A stretch of DNA of 41,669 nucleotides, from assembly GCA_031291185.1 (NCBI GenBank), contig JARLJM010000110.1:1-41669 (forward strand), given 5' to 3'. Below are positions 24,414 to 31,815 of this stretch, piece by piece. Both the position numbers and the translations under genes were made by a program. The notes under the pieces were generated by a model that had not been told where the DNA came from, made no database searches, and worked only from the letters and a program-made list of their open reading frames with translations. Source of the stretch: Parasulfuritortus sp. GTDB lineage: Bacteria > Pseudomonadota > Gammaproteobacteria > Burkholderiales > Thiobacillaceae. The number at the start of each line of letters is the position of its first letter. Position 1 is the first letter of the stretch.

Positions 24414-25804
24414 CCCGGGCGGAAAACCTCATCAGCTATTTGCGCGACTGCCAGGAAGCAGTAGGACAGGCCAATTCATGGAATGTAACCGGCAAACTCA
24501 CCAAGGTTGCCGGTCTGGTGATGGAAGCCTCCGGACTCAGGTTGCCGACCGGTGTCAATTGCAAGGTCTATATGTCGGGAGGGCAACAGGTCGAAGCGGA
24601 AGTGGTCGGCTTTCATGGCGACCGCCTCTATCTGATGCCCTCGACGGATGTTTATGGTCTGGCTCCGGGGGCGGTGGTGGAGCCCTATCGGGTCTGCAGT
24701 TTCGACTATCCCCGCTTCGCCCTTAACTACGTACGCAAACGACGGGTAGAAGATCGTATCCGGCAGGTACCTGTCGGCCCGGAGCTGCTCGGACGCATCA
24801 TAGATGGCGGAGGGCGTGTGCTTGATCGGCTGGGCAGCCTTGATCCTTCCCGCCGTGTTCCGCTTTACAGTCGGCCTTACAATCCTATGGAGCGGGAGCC
24901 GATCAAGGACGTGCTGGATGTCGGCGTCCGGGCCATCAATGCCCTGCTGACTGTCGGCCGGGGACAGCGTATGGGGCTGTTCGCCGGCAGTGGTGTGGGC
25001 AAGTCGATGCTGCTGGGCATGATGGCCCGTTATACCTCGGCTGACGTGGTCGTGGTTGGTCTGATCGGCGAGCGGGGCCGCGAAGTAAAGGAATTCATAG
25101 AGAATATCCTGGGTGAGGAAGGCCTCAAGCGGGCTGCCGTTGTGGCTGCGCCGGCTGATTCGCCACCCTTGCTAAGGTTGCACGGCGCCGCCTATGCCAC
25201 CGCGATCGCCGAGTATTTTCGCGATCAGGGTCAGCACGTGCTACTGATCATGGATTCCCTGACCCGTTATGCCCAGGCCCAGCGCGAAATTGCGCTGGCG
25301 GTGGGAGAACCGCCAGCCACCAAGGGGTATCCCCCTTCTGTCTTCGCCAAGCTGCCGCAACTGGTTGAACGGGCCGGAAACGGCAAGGAAGGTGGCGGCT
25401 CTATCACGGCGTTCTATACCGTGTTGGTTGAAGGCGATGATCAGCAAGATCCGATCGCCGATGCGGCACGGGCCATTCTTGATGGTCATATCGTGTTGTC
25501 ACGCCAGTTGGCCGATCAGGGACATTACCCGGCTATCGACATTGAACAGTCTATTTCGCGGGTCATTACCGAACTGCTAAGCCGTGAGGAATTGAACCAA
25601 GTGCGCCGTTTCAAAGGTTTGTATTCACGCTATCAGCGCAGCCGTGACTTAATTACGATCGGGGCATACAACAAGGGAAACGATGCACAACTGGACGAGG
25701 CCATCGCACTTTACCCGGCGATGCAGTCTTTCTTGATGCAGGACTTTCTCGATCAGGAAGACTATGTTTCCAGCCGTGGGCAACTGACCAGCCTGATCTC
25801 CTGA
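24401..25804 (+). CDS. fliI: Flagellum-specific ATPase FliI
   Basis: FliI is the hexameric ATPase of the flagellar type III export apparatus. It has 467 residues from the GTG at 24401; a second GTG at 24410 would overlap the fliH stop as GTGA. It has an F1-beta-like fold: Walker A AGSGVGKS (195-202), the [14 protein letters not shown] segment with the catalytic Glu, Walker [19 protein letters not shown], and the C-terminal QDFLDQ. The gene closes the operon: no fliJ or fliK follows, and a large hairpin lies 10 bp after its stop. A fliJ must therefore lie elsewhere or be absent. Confidence 0.97.
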   Translation: MAGVTRAENLISYLRDCQEAVGQANSWNVTGKLTKVAGLVMEASGLRLPTGVNCKVYMSGGQQVEAEVVGFHGDRLYLMPSTDVYGLAPGAVVEPYRVCSFDYPRFALNYVRKRRVEDRIRQVPVGPELLGRIIDGGGRVLDRLGSLDPSRRVPLYSRPYNPMEREPIKDVLDVGVRAINALLTVGRGQRMGLFAGSGVGKSMLLGMMARYTSADVVVVGLIGERGREVKEFIENILGEEGLKRAAVVAAPADSPPLLRLHGAAYATAIAEYFRDQGQHVLLIMDSLTRYAQAQREIALAVGEPPATKGYPPSVFAKLPQLVERAGNGKEGGGSITAFYTVLVEGDDQQDPIADAARAILDGHIVLSRQLADQGHYPAIDIEQSISRVITELLSREELNQVRRFKGLYSRYQRSRDLITIGAYNKGNDAQLDEAIALYPAMQSFLMQDFLDQEDYVSSRGQLTSLIS

Positions 25805-25813
25805 CACAGCTTG

Positions 25814-25849
25814 CCACCAGTTCCAACTCCGGGGAATTGGAACTGGTGG
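25814..25849. terminator. 13-bp perfect hairpin between converging operons
   Basis: CCACCAGTTCCAA at 25814-25826 and its exact complement at 25837-25849 enclose a 10-nt loop. It sits between the stops of fliI (plus) and the DUF3149-like gene (minus), so it can act on both transcripts. There is no T-run on either side. Confidence 0.6.
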
Positions 25850-25861
25850 ATATGGCGCAGT

Positions 25862-25993
25862 TTAGTTCTGTTCGTTGGCGTTTTTTGCCAGCTTATACCA
25901 GATAAACAGCCCCATGGCGATGATGAATCCGATGGTAAACAGGCTAAGCAGGCCGATATCGGAGCCGAATAGTTCCTTCATGACGATGTCCAT
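25862..25993 (-). CDS. DUF3149-like 43-residue membrane protein
   Basis: A short gene at the 3' end of the ccoG-fixH transcript. The ATG at 25993 has GGAG 6 nt upstream. The product opens with a short polar stretch MDIVMKELFGSDIGLLSLF, has one hydrophobic helix (about 13-35) and ends with Lys/Asn/Glu-rich residues. The LFGSDIGLLSLF motif with a single helix matches my recollection of the DUF3149 family of tiny membrane proteins. Its place after fixH suggests a part in cbb3 oxidase assembly or stability, an inference from position only. Confidence 0.75.
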   Translation of the reverse strand: MDIVMKELFGSDIGLLSLFTIGFIIAMGLFIWYKLAKNANEQN

Positions 25994-26017
25994 CACCTTC
26001 TCCTAACAAAACGCCCA

Positions 26018-26542
26018 TTAGGGCAACATGGTTGAATCGGAAACCGATCTGGCGGTTAATTGCAGCGTTCCGGAGAACGGCGCTTGCCACAAACCAATCA
26101 GGCGCCATTTACTATCCTCAGGCTCGAGCACGAGTTTGCGCTGACCTGCAGGCATCAATGGGAGAGCTGTGCTGTACGCTCCTGTGTCGTCGGGCCGGAG
26201 TGTCAGGATGACGTCGGCATTACTGCCACGTTCGGCCGGTACCAGCTTGAGCAGCAAATAGTGGGGTTTTTTGGCTATCTTGCCGTTCAGTACGACCGAA
26301 AGCGCCTCACCATAGCTGGCCTTCATATCGGCTGTAAGTGACATGAGCGTAGCTTTTTTGTCCATCTCATCGGCCTTGGTGATGGCTATCCCTGGGCTAT
26401 CCGAGTCGTTGAGAACAATATCGGCCTTCTTGTACGCAATCCATACGGTGGTCAACCCCGCTACAACTGCCAGTAGCGGCAGTGTGAAGATGAGCCAGGC
26501 CATCGGCTCCTTCCACCAGACTGATTCTTTTTCAATGCTCAT
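26018..26542 (-). CDS. fixH: FixH/CcoH family cbb3 oxidase assembly protein
   Basis: About 174 residues from the ATG at 26542, which has GGAT upstream; a TTG at 26554 would add four residues. One N-terminal helix (about 12-35, preceded by WWKEPMAW) and a periplasmic domain with a C-terminal beta-rich stretch (LVLEPEDSKWRLIGLW) follow the FixH pattern. CcoH/FixH stabilises the cbb3 complex during assembly. It lies 18 bp after ccoG and 24 bp before the DUF3149-like gene. The sequence is variable across the family, so the call leans on topology, the tryptophan-rich segments and position. Confidence 0.85.
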   Translation of the reverse strand: MSIEKESVWWKEPMAWLIFTLPLLAVVAGLTTVWIAYKKADIVLNDSDSPGIAITKADEMDKKATLMSLTADMKASYGEALSVVLNGKIAKKPHYLLLKLVPAERGSNADVILTLRPDDTGAYSTALPLMPAGQRKLVLEPEDSKWRLIGLWQAPFSGTLQLTARSVSDSTMLP

Positions 26543-26560
26543 TCTTGGATCCAATCAACG

Positions 26561-27973
26561 CTATTTAAGGAAGCTGGATTTAGCTTCACGCACAAGGCGG
26601 GAATCGTCAGCGGCCTTTATCTCGAAAAACACGGGCTGGGTTGGGTGCAAAACAGAGGACTTGGGTGCTTCCAAGGTGACGTTAAGGTTCTCTGTGCCCA
26701 GTGCTGCAACATCAATTTGATCGCCGCTGGTGATTTTCAGTCCATCCAGGCCCTTAGCGTTAATGGTGTAGTGATGGGGCTTGCCGTCCATATTGATAAC
26801 TTGAAGCCGATAGAGGTTTTCCAATCCACCAGATGGCGTTTCGCGTGACAGGGTCAGCCGGTCACGTATCACATCGACACGCATCGGAATGCGATTCACC
26901 AGAGTGTAGAAAAATGCGATGACGATACCTGTCAGGACCACGGTGTAGAACAGCGTGCGGGGCCGGAAGACATGCTTGCTTATTTCCTCGTCTGCATACT
27001 TGCCGTCGATTGCGTTCTGGGTTGAGTAGCGGATCAGACCCTTCTCATAGCCCATCTTGTCCATGACCTGGTCACAGGCGTCAATACAGGCGGCACAACC
27101 GATGCACATGTACTGCAGACCATCACGGATATCGATTCCAGTCGGGCATACGCTGACGCAGATATCGCAATTGACGCAGGCACCCAGTCCTTCAGCCTTG
27201 TAATCAGCCTCCTTCTTGCGGCTGCCACGGGGCTCCCCACGCAGGTAATCATAGGTAATGATGAGTGTGTCCTCGTCGAACATCACACTCTGGAACCGGG
27301 CATAAGGGCACATGTACTTGCAGACCTGCTCCCGCATGAAACCGGCGAAGCCCCAGGTTGCGAAGGCATAGAAGAATATCCAGAAGGTTTCCCACGGGCC
27401 CAGCGTCCAGGTACCCAGTTCCACCAGTAATGTCCTGGCGGGGGTGTAATAGGCGACCAGCGTGAAGCCGGTCCAGAGTGCGAGCAGAATCCAGGCGACG
27501 TGCTTACCCCCCCGGCGGACGATCTTCTCGCCATTCCAGGGCATGGTGTTGAGTTTTTGCTGCTTTTTGTAGTCGCCTTCGAACCAGCGTTCGACCCACA
27601 TGAAGAGTTCGGTATAGACCGTTTGCGGGCAGGCATAACCGCACCAAAGTCGGCCGGCAATTGCCGTGAACAGGAAAAGGCTCAACGCAGAGATGATCAG
27701 GATGAGAGCCAGCCAGATAAAATCCTGGGGCCAGAAGACGAGGTCGAACAGGAAGAATTTGCGGTTGACCAGATCGAACAAAACAGCCTGGCGTCCATGC
27801 CAGTTCAACCACGGTAGCCCGTAGTACAGTATCTGGGTCAGCAGAACCAGTGCCACGCGCCAGTTGTTGAAAATACCATGTACGGCGCGAGGATAGATCT
27901 TTTGGCGCACTTCGTACAAGGATACTTTTTCGGAGTCGCTGTCCATTGGGCTAGCTTGATTTGATTCCGCCAC
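26561..27973 (-). CDS. ccoG: Cytochrome c oxidase accessory protein CcoG (polyferredoxin, RdxA/FixG)
   Basis: 470 residues from a GTG at 27973, chosen because AAGGAG lies 8 nt upstream; an ATG at 27946 lacks a Shine-Dalgarno. CcoG is a membrane ferredoxin-like protein that reduces Cu(II) to Cu(I) for the CuB site of cbb3 oxidase. The protein has several membrane segments, NapH-like WCGYACPQTVY and VCKYMCPYARFQ motifs, two 4Fe-4S ferredoxin clusters (CVNCDICVSVCP and CIGCAACIDACD), then a final helix and a periplasmic Ig-like C-terminal domain. It is separated from ccoP by a strong hairpin and so may have its own promoter. Confidence 0.96.
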   Translation of the reverse strand: MAESNQASPMDSDSEKVSLYEVRQKIYPRAVHGIFNNWRVALVLLTQILYYGLPWLNWHGRQAVLFDLVNRKFFLFDLVFWPQDFIWLALILIISALSLFLFTAIAGRLWCGYACPQTVYTELFMWVERWFEGDYKKQQKLNTMPWNGEKIVRRGGKHVAWILLALWTGFTLVAYYTPARTLLVELGTWTLGPWETFWIFFYAFATWGFAGFMREQVCKYMCPYARFQSVMFDEDTLIITYDYLRGEPRGSRKKEADYKAEGLGACVNCDICVSVCPTGIDIRDGLQYMCIGCAACIDACDQVMDKMGYEKGLIRYSTQNAIDGKYADEEISKHVFRPRTLFYTVVLTGIVIAFFYTLVNRIPMRVDVIRDRLTLSRETPSGGLENLYRLQVINMDGKPHHYTINAKGLDGLKITSGDQIDVAALGTENLNVTLEAPKSSVLHPTQPVFFEIKAADDSRLVREAKSSFLK

Positions 27974-28071
27974 CTTTACTGCTCCTTCTCTCGATGCTGC
28001 GTTATTTTCAATTGTCTGGTTCTCCTCCAAACAAACTGTAAATACGTGCTTGATATCGTTATGTGCGGTGA

Positions 28072-28113
28072 CCCGCAATCAAGGTGACCGAAAACGATCA
28101 CCTTGATTGCGGG
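28072..28113. terminator. 16-bp perfect hairpin between ccoP and ccoG
   Basis: CCCGCAATCAAGGTGA at 28072-28087 pairs without mismatch with 28098-28113 around a 10-nt loop. It follows the ccoP stop on the minus strand. The lack of a T-run leaves open whether it terminates or only stabilises the ccoNOQP mRNA. Confidence 0.65.
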
Positions 28114-28143
28114 GCCGGCCGCTAGGCCAGCCCACGCGTAAGG

Positions 28144-29142
28144 TTACTTCGCCTGAGCAGCTTCAGCAGCTGCTGCCGGAGCTGCTGCAGGTGCAGCCGC
28201 TACAGGAGCCGGTGCGGCTGGAGTTTGGCCGCCACCCAGACCCCAGACATAAGCCGTGAGCAACTGAATCTTGGCGTCGCCCAGCATGTCCTGGAAGGCC
28301 GGCATGCCGCCCTTGCGACCCTTCATGATGGTCTCGACGATAGCGGCTTCGCTGCCACCATACTGCCAAGCGTCATCAGTCAGGTTCGGGAAACCAGCGG
28401 CTGCATTGCCCTTGCCGTCTTCGCCATGGCAACCGGCACAGGCAGCGAACTTGGTTTTGCCAGCTTCAGCCAGAGCCGCGTCATGGGGCTTGCCGCCCAG
28501 CGACAGGACGTAGTTGGCGACTTCTTTGGCGCTCTTCTCATCACCCAGCAGGTTGGCTGGCATTTCAGCAGAGTGACCAGCCGAGATGGATGCCTTGATC
28601 GAGTCAGGATCGCCACCGAAGAGCCAGGTCTTGTCGGACAGATTGGGGAAGTTCTTGCCGTCGCCCTGGGCATTGGAGCCGTGACATTGAGAGCAGTAGG
28701 TCAGGAACAGATGGTTGCCCATCTCCTTGGCGGTCGGGTCGGCTGCCACCTTCATGACGTCTTCATGCAGGAAGGGTTCCATTACCTTGTTGAAGTCGGC
28801 GTCGATCCGGGTCTTTTCGTCCGTGTACTGCGCGGCTGAAGTCCAGTTCAGTACGCCGGGAAACTTGCCGAGGCCGGGGAATAGAACCAGATAGATGATC
28901 GAGAAGAAGATCAGACCCCAGAACATGTACAACCACCATTTGGGCAGGGGGTTGTTCAGTTCTTGCAAGTCACCGTCCCAGGCATGCTCCATCAGGGCCG
29001 CTTTTTCGCCGGGGGCCAGTTTCTGTCCGCTTTGTTGTTTCAAAAACCACATCACACCCAAAATCGAGATTACGGTGATGGCGATGACGTAGTAATTCCA
29101 GAAGTCACTGACAAAGTCAGGTACTGCATAGCCTTCAATCAT
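28144..29142 (-). CDS. ccoP: cbb3 oxidase diheme subunit CcoP
   Basis: 332 residues. Two N-terminal membrane segments (about 13-33 and 68-88, with PLPKWWLYMFWG before the second), then two cytochrome c domains with CSQCH and CAGCH and their distal Met residues in AEMPANLL and GGMPAFQ. CcoP passes electrons from cytochrome c or bc1 to CcoO and CcoN. The C-terminus adds an unusual Ala/Pro-rich tail of about 30 residues after YVWGLGGG, probably unstructured in the periplasm. GGAG lies 6 nt before the ATG. Confidence 0.97.
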   Translation of the reverse strand: MIEGYAVPDFVSDFWNYYVIAITVISILGVMWFLKQQSGQKLAPGEKAALMEHAWDGDLQELNNPLPKWWLYMFWGLIFFSIIYLVLFPGLGKFPGVLNWTSAAQYTDEKTRIDADFNKVMEPFLHEDVMKVAADPTAKEMGNHLFLTYCSQCHGSNAQGDGKNFPNLSDKTWLFGGDPDSIKASISAGHSAEMPANLLGDEKSAKEVANYVLSLGGKPHDAALAEAGKTKFAACAGCHGEDGKGNAAAGFPNLTDDAWQYGGSEAAIVETIMKGRKGGMPAFQDMLGDAKIQLLTAYVWGLGGGQTPAAPAPVAAAPAAAPAAAAEAAQAK

Positions 29143-29163
29143 TTCGTTCTCCTAACGATAGGC

Positions 29164-29328
29164 TCAGGCATGCCGGCGATCGGCGCTAGTGTTGTCTTCC
29201 TGGAAGGGAAGGTTGGCTGCTTCCTCGTATTTTTCGCGATTGTCCTTGTGGTAGGCCCACCAGACAATGGCAATGAACAGGAGGAAGAACAGTACCGTAA
29301 CGCTTGCGCCAATCAGACCGGCATCCAT
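29164..29328 (-). CDS. ccoQ: cbb3 oxidase small subunit CcoQ
   Basis: 54 residues. MDAGLIGASVTVLFFLLF begins the single membrane helix, followed by IVWWAYHKDNREKYEEAANL, the typical CcoQ pattern of a helix ending in Trp-Trp-Ala and a charged cytoplasmic tail. It sits between ccoO and ccoP with 18 and 21 bp gaps. GAGG lies about 10 nt before the ATG. CcoQ stabilises the complex. The reading frame and position make the call firm. Confidence 0.9.
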   Translation of the reverse strand: MDAGLIGASVTVLFFLLFIAIVWWAYHKDNREKYEEAANLPFQEDNTSADRRHA

Positions 29329-29346
29329 AATCGCTTTGCCTCAGTA

Positions 29347-29958
29347 TCAGTTGTCTTTGGGGCCGTGGGTGCCGAGAACCTGGAGATACGCGATCAACGC
29401 ATCCATCTCGGTTTTGCCTTCAAGATCCTTGGGGGCGTTGGCAATTTCCTCGTCCGTGTAACCGGTGCCCACGATATCCAGAGTCCGCATCTTGGCCTGA
29501 ATGTCTGCCGCATCGGCAGGCGCATCAGCCAGCCAGTGATACGACGGCATATTCGACTCGGGAACGACATCGCGAGGATTCATCAGGTGCACGTAGTGCC
29601 ACTGGTCGGAGTAACGACCGCCGACACGAGCAAGGTCCGGGCCGGTACGCTTGGAACCCCACTGGAACGGACGGTCGTAGACGTACTCGCCAGCCACGGA
29701 GAAGTGACCATAACGTTCGGTCTCGGCCCGGAAGGGACGAATCTCCTGAGAGTGGCACAGATAGCAGCCTTCCCGTACATAGATGTCACGGCCGGTCAAC
29801 TGTAGCGCGGTATAGGGTTTGAGGCCCGATATCGGCTGAGTGGTCGACTTCTGGAAGTACAGAGGAACAATTTGCACCAAGCCACCGACGCTGACGACGA
29901 TGAACGTCAGCACCATCAAAAGGCCGATGTTTTTCTCGATTAACTTATGGGAAAACAT
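29347..29958 (-). CDS. ccoO: cbb3 oxidase monoheme subunit CcoO
   Basis: 203 residues with one N-terminal membrane anchor (about 11-32) and a periplasmic cytochrome c domain: CYLCH at about residue 65, [20 protein letters not shown], and the distal Met in [10 protein letters not shown], all family hallmarks. CcoO relays electrons to the CcoN heme b. GAGGAG lies upstream of the ATG. It is 20 bp after ccoN. The protein is the usual length. Confidence 0.97.
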   Translation of the reverse strand: MFSHKLIEKNIGLLMVLTFIVVSVGGLVQIVPLYFQKSTTQPISGLKPYTALQLTGRDIYVREGCYLCHSQEIRPFRAETERYGHFSVAGEYVYDRPFQWGSKRTGPDLARVGGRYSDQWHYVHLMNPRDVVPESNMPSYHWLADAPADAADIQAKMRTLDIVGTGYTDEEIANAPKDLEGKTEMDALIAYLQVLGTHGPKDN

Positions 29959-29978
29959 GTTTCGTCTCCTCGGTTAGA

Positions 29979-31424
29979 TCAAGCGTGGACGGCTTGCGGG
30001 ATGGCGGCGTCATTGACGGCCTTGCCCGCTGCCACGGTCTTCCACACGTTGTAAGCCATCAGCAGCATGCCCAGGAAGAACATGACGCCGCCGACCAGGC
30101 GAATGGTGTAGAAGGGGTAGATGGCATTGACGACCTGGGCGAAGCTGTAAGTCAGCGTGCCGTCGGCGTTGGTGGCTCGCCACATCAAACCTTCAGCCAC
30201 ACCGGCAATCCACATCGAGGCGATATAGAGAACGACGCCGATGGTCGACCACCAGAAGTGGACGTTGATCAGACGGGTGCTCCACATTTCTTCACGGCCG
30301 AACAGGCGCGGGATGAGGTAGTACATGGAACCGATGGTGACCATGGCAACCCAGCCCATGGCGCCGGAGTGGACGTGACCGATGGTCCAGTCGGTGAAGT
30401 GTGAGAGCGCGTTCACGGTCTTCACGGACATCATCGGGCCTTCGAAGGTCGACATGCCGTAGAAGGACAGGGAAGTGATCAGGAACTTCAGGATTGGATC
30501 GGTACGCAGCTTATGCCAGGCACCGGACAGGGTCATGATGCCGTTCATCATGCCACCCCAGGACGGAGCGATCAGCATCAGGGAGAACACCATACCCAGG
30601 CTCTGCGCCCAGTCGGGCAGCGCGGAGTAGAGCAGGTGGTGCGGGCCGGCCCACATGTAGATGAAGTTCAGCGACCAGAAGTGGACGATGGACAACCGGT
30701 AGGAGAAGATCGGCCGGCCGGCTTGCTTGGGAATGAAGTAATACATCATGCCCAGGAAGGCGGTGGTCAGGAAGAAACCGACGGCGTTGTGGCCGTACCA
30801 CCATTGCACCATGGCATCCTGAACGCCCGAGTAGACGGGGTATGACTTGAACATGCCGAACAAAGAGGTGCTGCCACCCAGAATCCAGGGCAGTTCGATG
30901 TTGTTCACCACATGCAGCAGGGTGATGGTGATGATGTAGGCGCCGAAGAACCAGTTCGCCACATAGATGTGGGAGGTCTTGCGCTTCATGATGGTACCGA
31001 AGTAGAGAATAGCGTAAGCAATCCAGACCACGGCGATCATCAGGTCAATCGGCCATTCCAGTTCGGCGTATTCCTTGCCGCTGGTAATGCCCAGAACGAA
31101 ACTGACCGCAGCGCTCAGGATGATCAGTTGCCAGCCCCAGAATACGAAGGCGGCAAGGCCGTCTGAAATCAGGCGGGTCTGGCAAGTGCGTTGCACAACA
31201 TATAAAGATGCGGCGAACAGGCCGCAACCGCCAAAGGCGAAGATGACCGCGTTGGTGTGCAGCGGACGCAGTCGGCCAAATGACAGCCAGGGGAGTTGCA
31301 GGGTGATATCGGGCCAAATCAGCTGTGCGGCGATGATTACGCCGACCAGCATACCGACAATGCCCCATACAACAGTCATGATGGCAAATTGTCGGACGAC
31401 CTTGTAGTTGTATGTCGCTTCCAT
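29979..31424 (-). CDS. ccoN: cbb3 oxidase catalytic subunit CcoN
   Basis: 481 residues with about 12 membrane helices. It is the heme-copper core that reduces oxygen at low concentration and pumps protons. The His ligands appear in [42 protein letters not shown] and [17 protein letters not shown]. Start chosen at 31424, with AAGGAG 7 nt upstream. It leads the ccoNOQP operon. A perfect FNR/Anr site lies about 90 bp upstream, so induction under low oxygen is expected. Confidence 0.98.
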   Translation of the reverse strand: MEATYNYKVVRQFAIMTVVWGIVGMLVGVIIAAQLIWPDITLQLPWLSFGRLRPLHTNAVIFAFGGCGLFAASLYVVQRTCQTRLISDGLAAFVFWGWQLIILSAAVSFVLGITSGKEYAELEWPIDLMIAVVWIAYAILYFGTIMKRKTSHIYVANWFFGAYIITITLLHVVNNIELPWILGGSTSLFGMFKSYPVYSGVQDAMVQWWYGHNAVGFFLTTAFLGMMYYFIPKQAGRPIFSYRLSIVHFWSLNFIYMWAGPHHLLYSALPDWAQSLGMVFSLMLIAPSWGGMMNGIMTLSGAWHKLRTDPILKFLITSLSFYGMSTFEGPMMSVKTVNALSHFTDWTIGHVHSGAMGWVAMVTIGSMYYLIPRLFGREEMWSTRLINVHFWWSTIGVVLYIASMWIAGVAEGLMWRATNADGTLTYSFAQVVNAIYPFYTIRLVGGVMFFLGMLLMAYNVWKTVAAGKAVNDAAIPQAVHA

Positions 31425-31506
31425 ACGGGTCTCCTTCGCAGGTGTAGAGAGTTGCTCTTTTTCGGTGCCGAAAAATCGACCTCCGAATCCTAATAAACCG
31501 TATCAG

Positions 31507-31520
31507 TTGATGTCAATCAA
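31507..31520. promoter_or_regulatory. FNR/Anr box upstream of ccoN
   Basis: TTGAT-GTCA-ATCAA is an exact match to the FNR consensus. It lies between ccoS and ccoN, centred about 90 bp before the ccoN start. A TTGACA on the minus strand overlaps it. A possible -10 (TATTAG, about 31490-31495) is closer than the usual class II geometry, so the exact promoter is unsettled. Confidence 0.85.
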
Positions 31521-31559
31521 AAATGCGACTAAATGTCACCTTGACAACAAGGTTTAAAT

Positions 31560-31745
31560 TTAATCTTTTTGTGTTTCGTCTGGTTTATCTGTGCTAGGAG
31601 GTGGCTGGTCATCGTCCATCAGAATGCGATGGGCCGGTCCTTCCATGTCCTCGAACTGTCCACTGCGGACCGCCCATAACAAAACCAGTGCGATGAAGGC
31701 GACCAGAACCAGGCTGATCGGGATAAGCATAAAAAGGATGTCCAT
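31560..31745 (-). CDS. ccoS: cbb3 oxidase maturation protein CcoS
   Basis: 61 residues: one N-terminal helix MDILFMLIPISLVLVAFIAL, then LLWAVRSGQFEDMEGPAHRI, the hallmark CcoS/FixS motif (SGQFEDxEGPA), and an acidic, Pro-rich tail. CcoS is needed to put heme b and copper into CcoN. It follows ccoI by 70 bp and precedes ccoN by 135 bp that contains the FNR box. Short but unambiguous. Confidence 0.95.
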   Translation of the reverse strand: MDILFMLIPISLVLVAFIALVLLWAVRSGQFEDMEGPAHRILMDDDQPPPSTDKPDETQKD

Positions 31746-31815
31746 GTGTGGTTAGGTGCCGTAGTCAAATTACAGGTGGATTGTGCGCCGACATGTCCCG
31801 AGGACCCAAAAAGTT

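Noticed and set aside
28040..28065. FNR half-site (ATCAA) before ccoG
   Set aside because: The other half does not fit TTGAT; one half-site is not enough.
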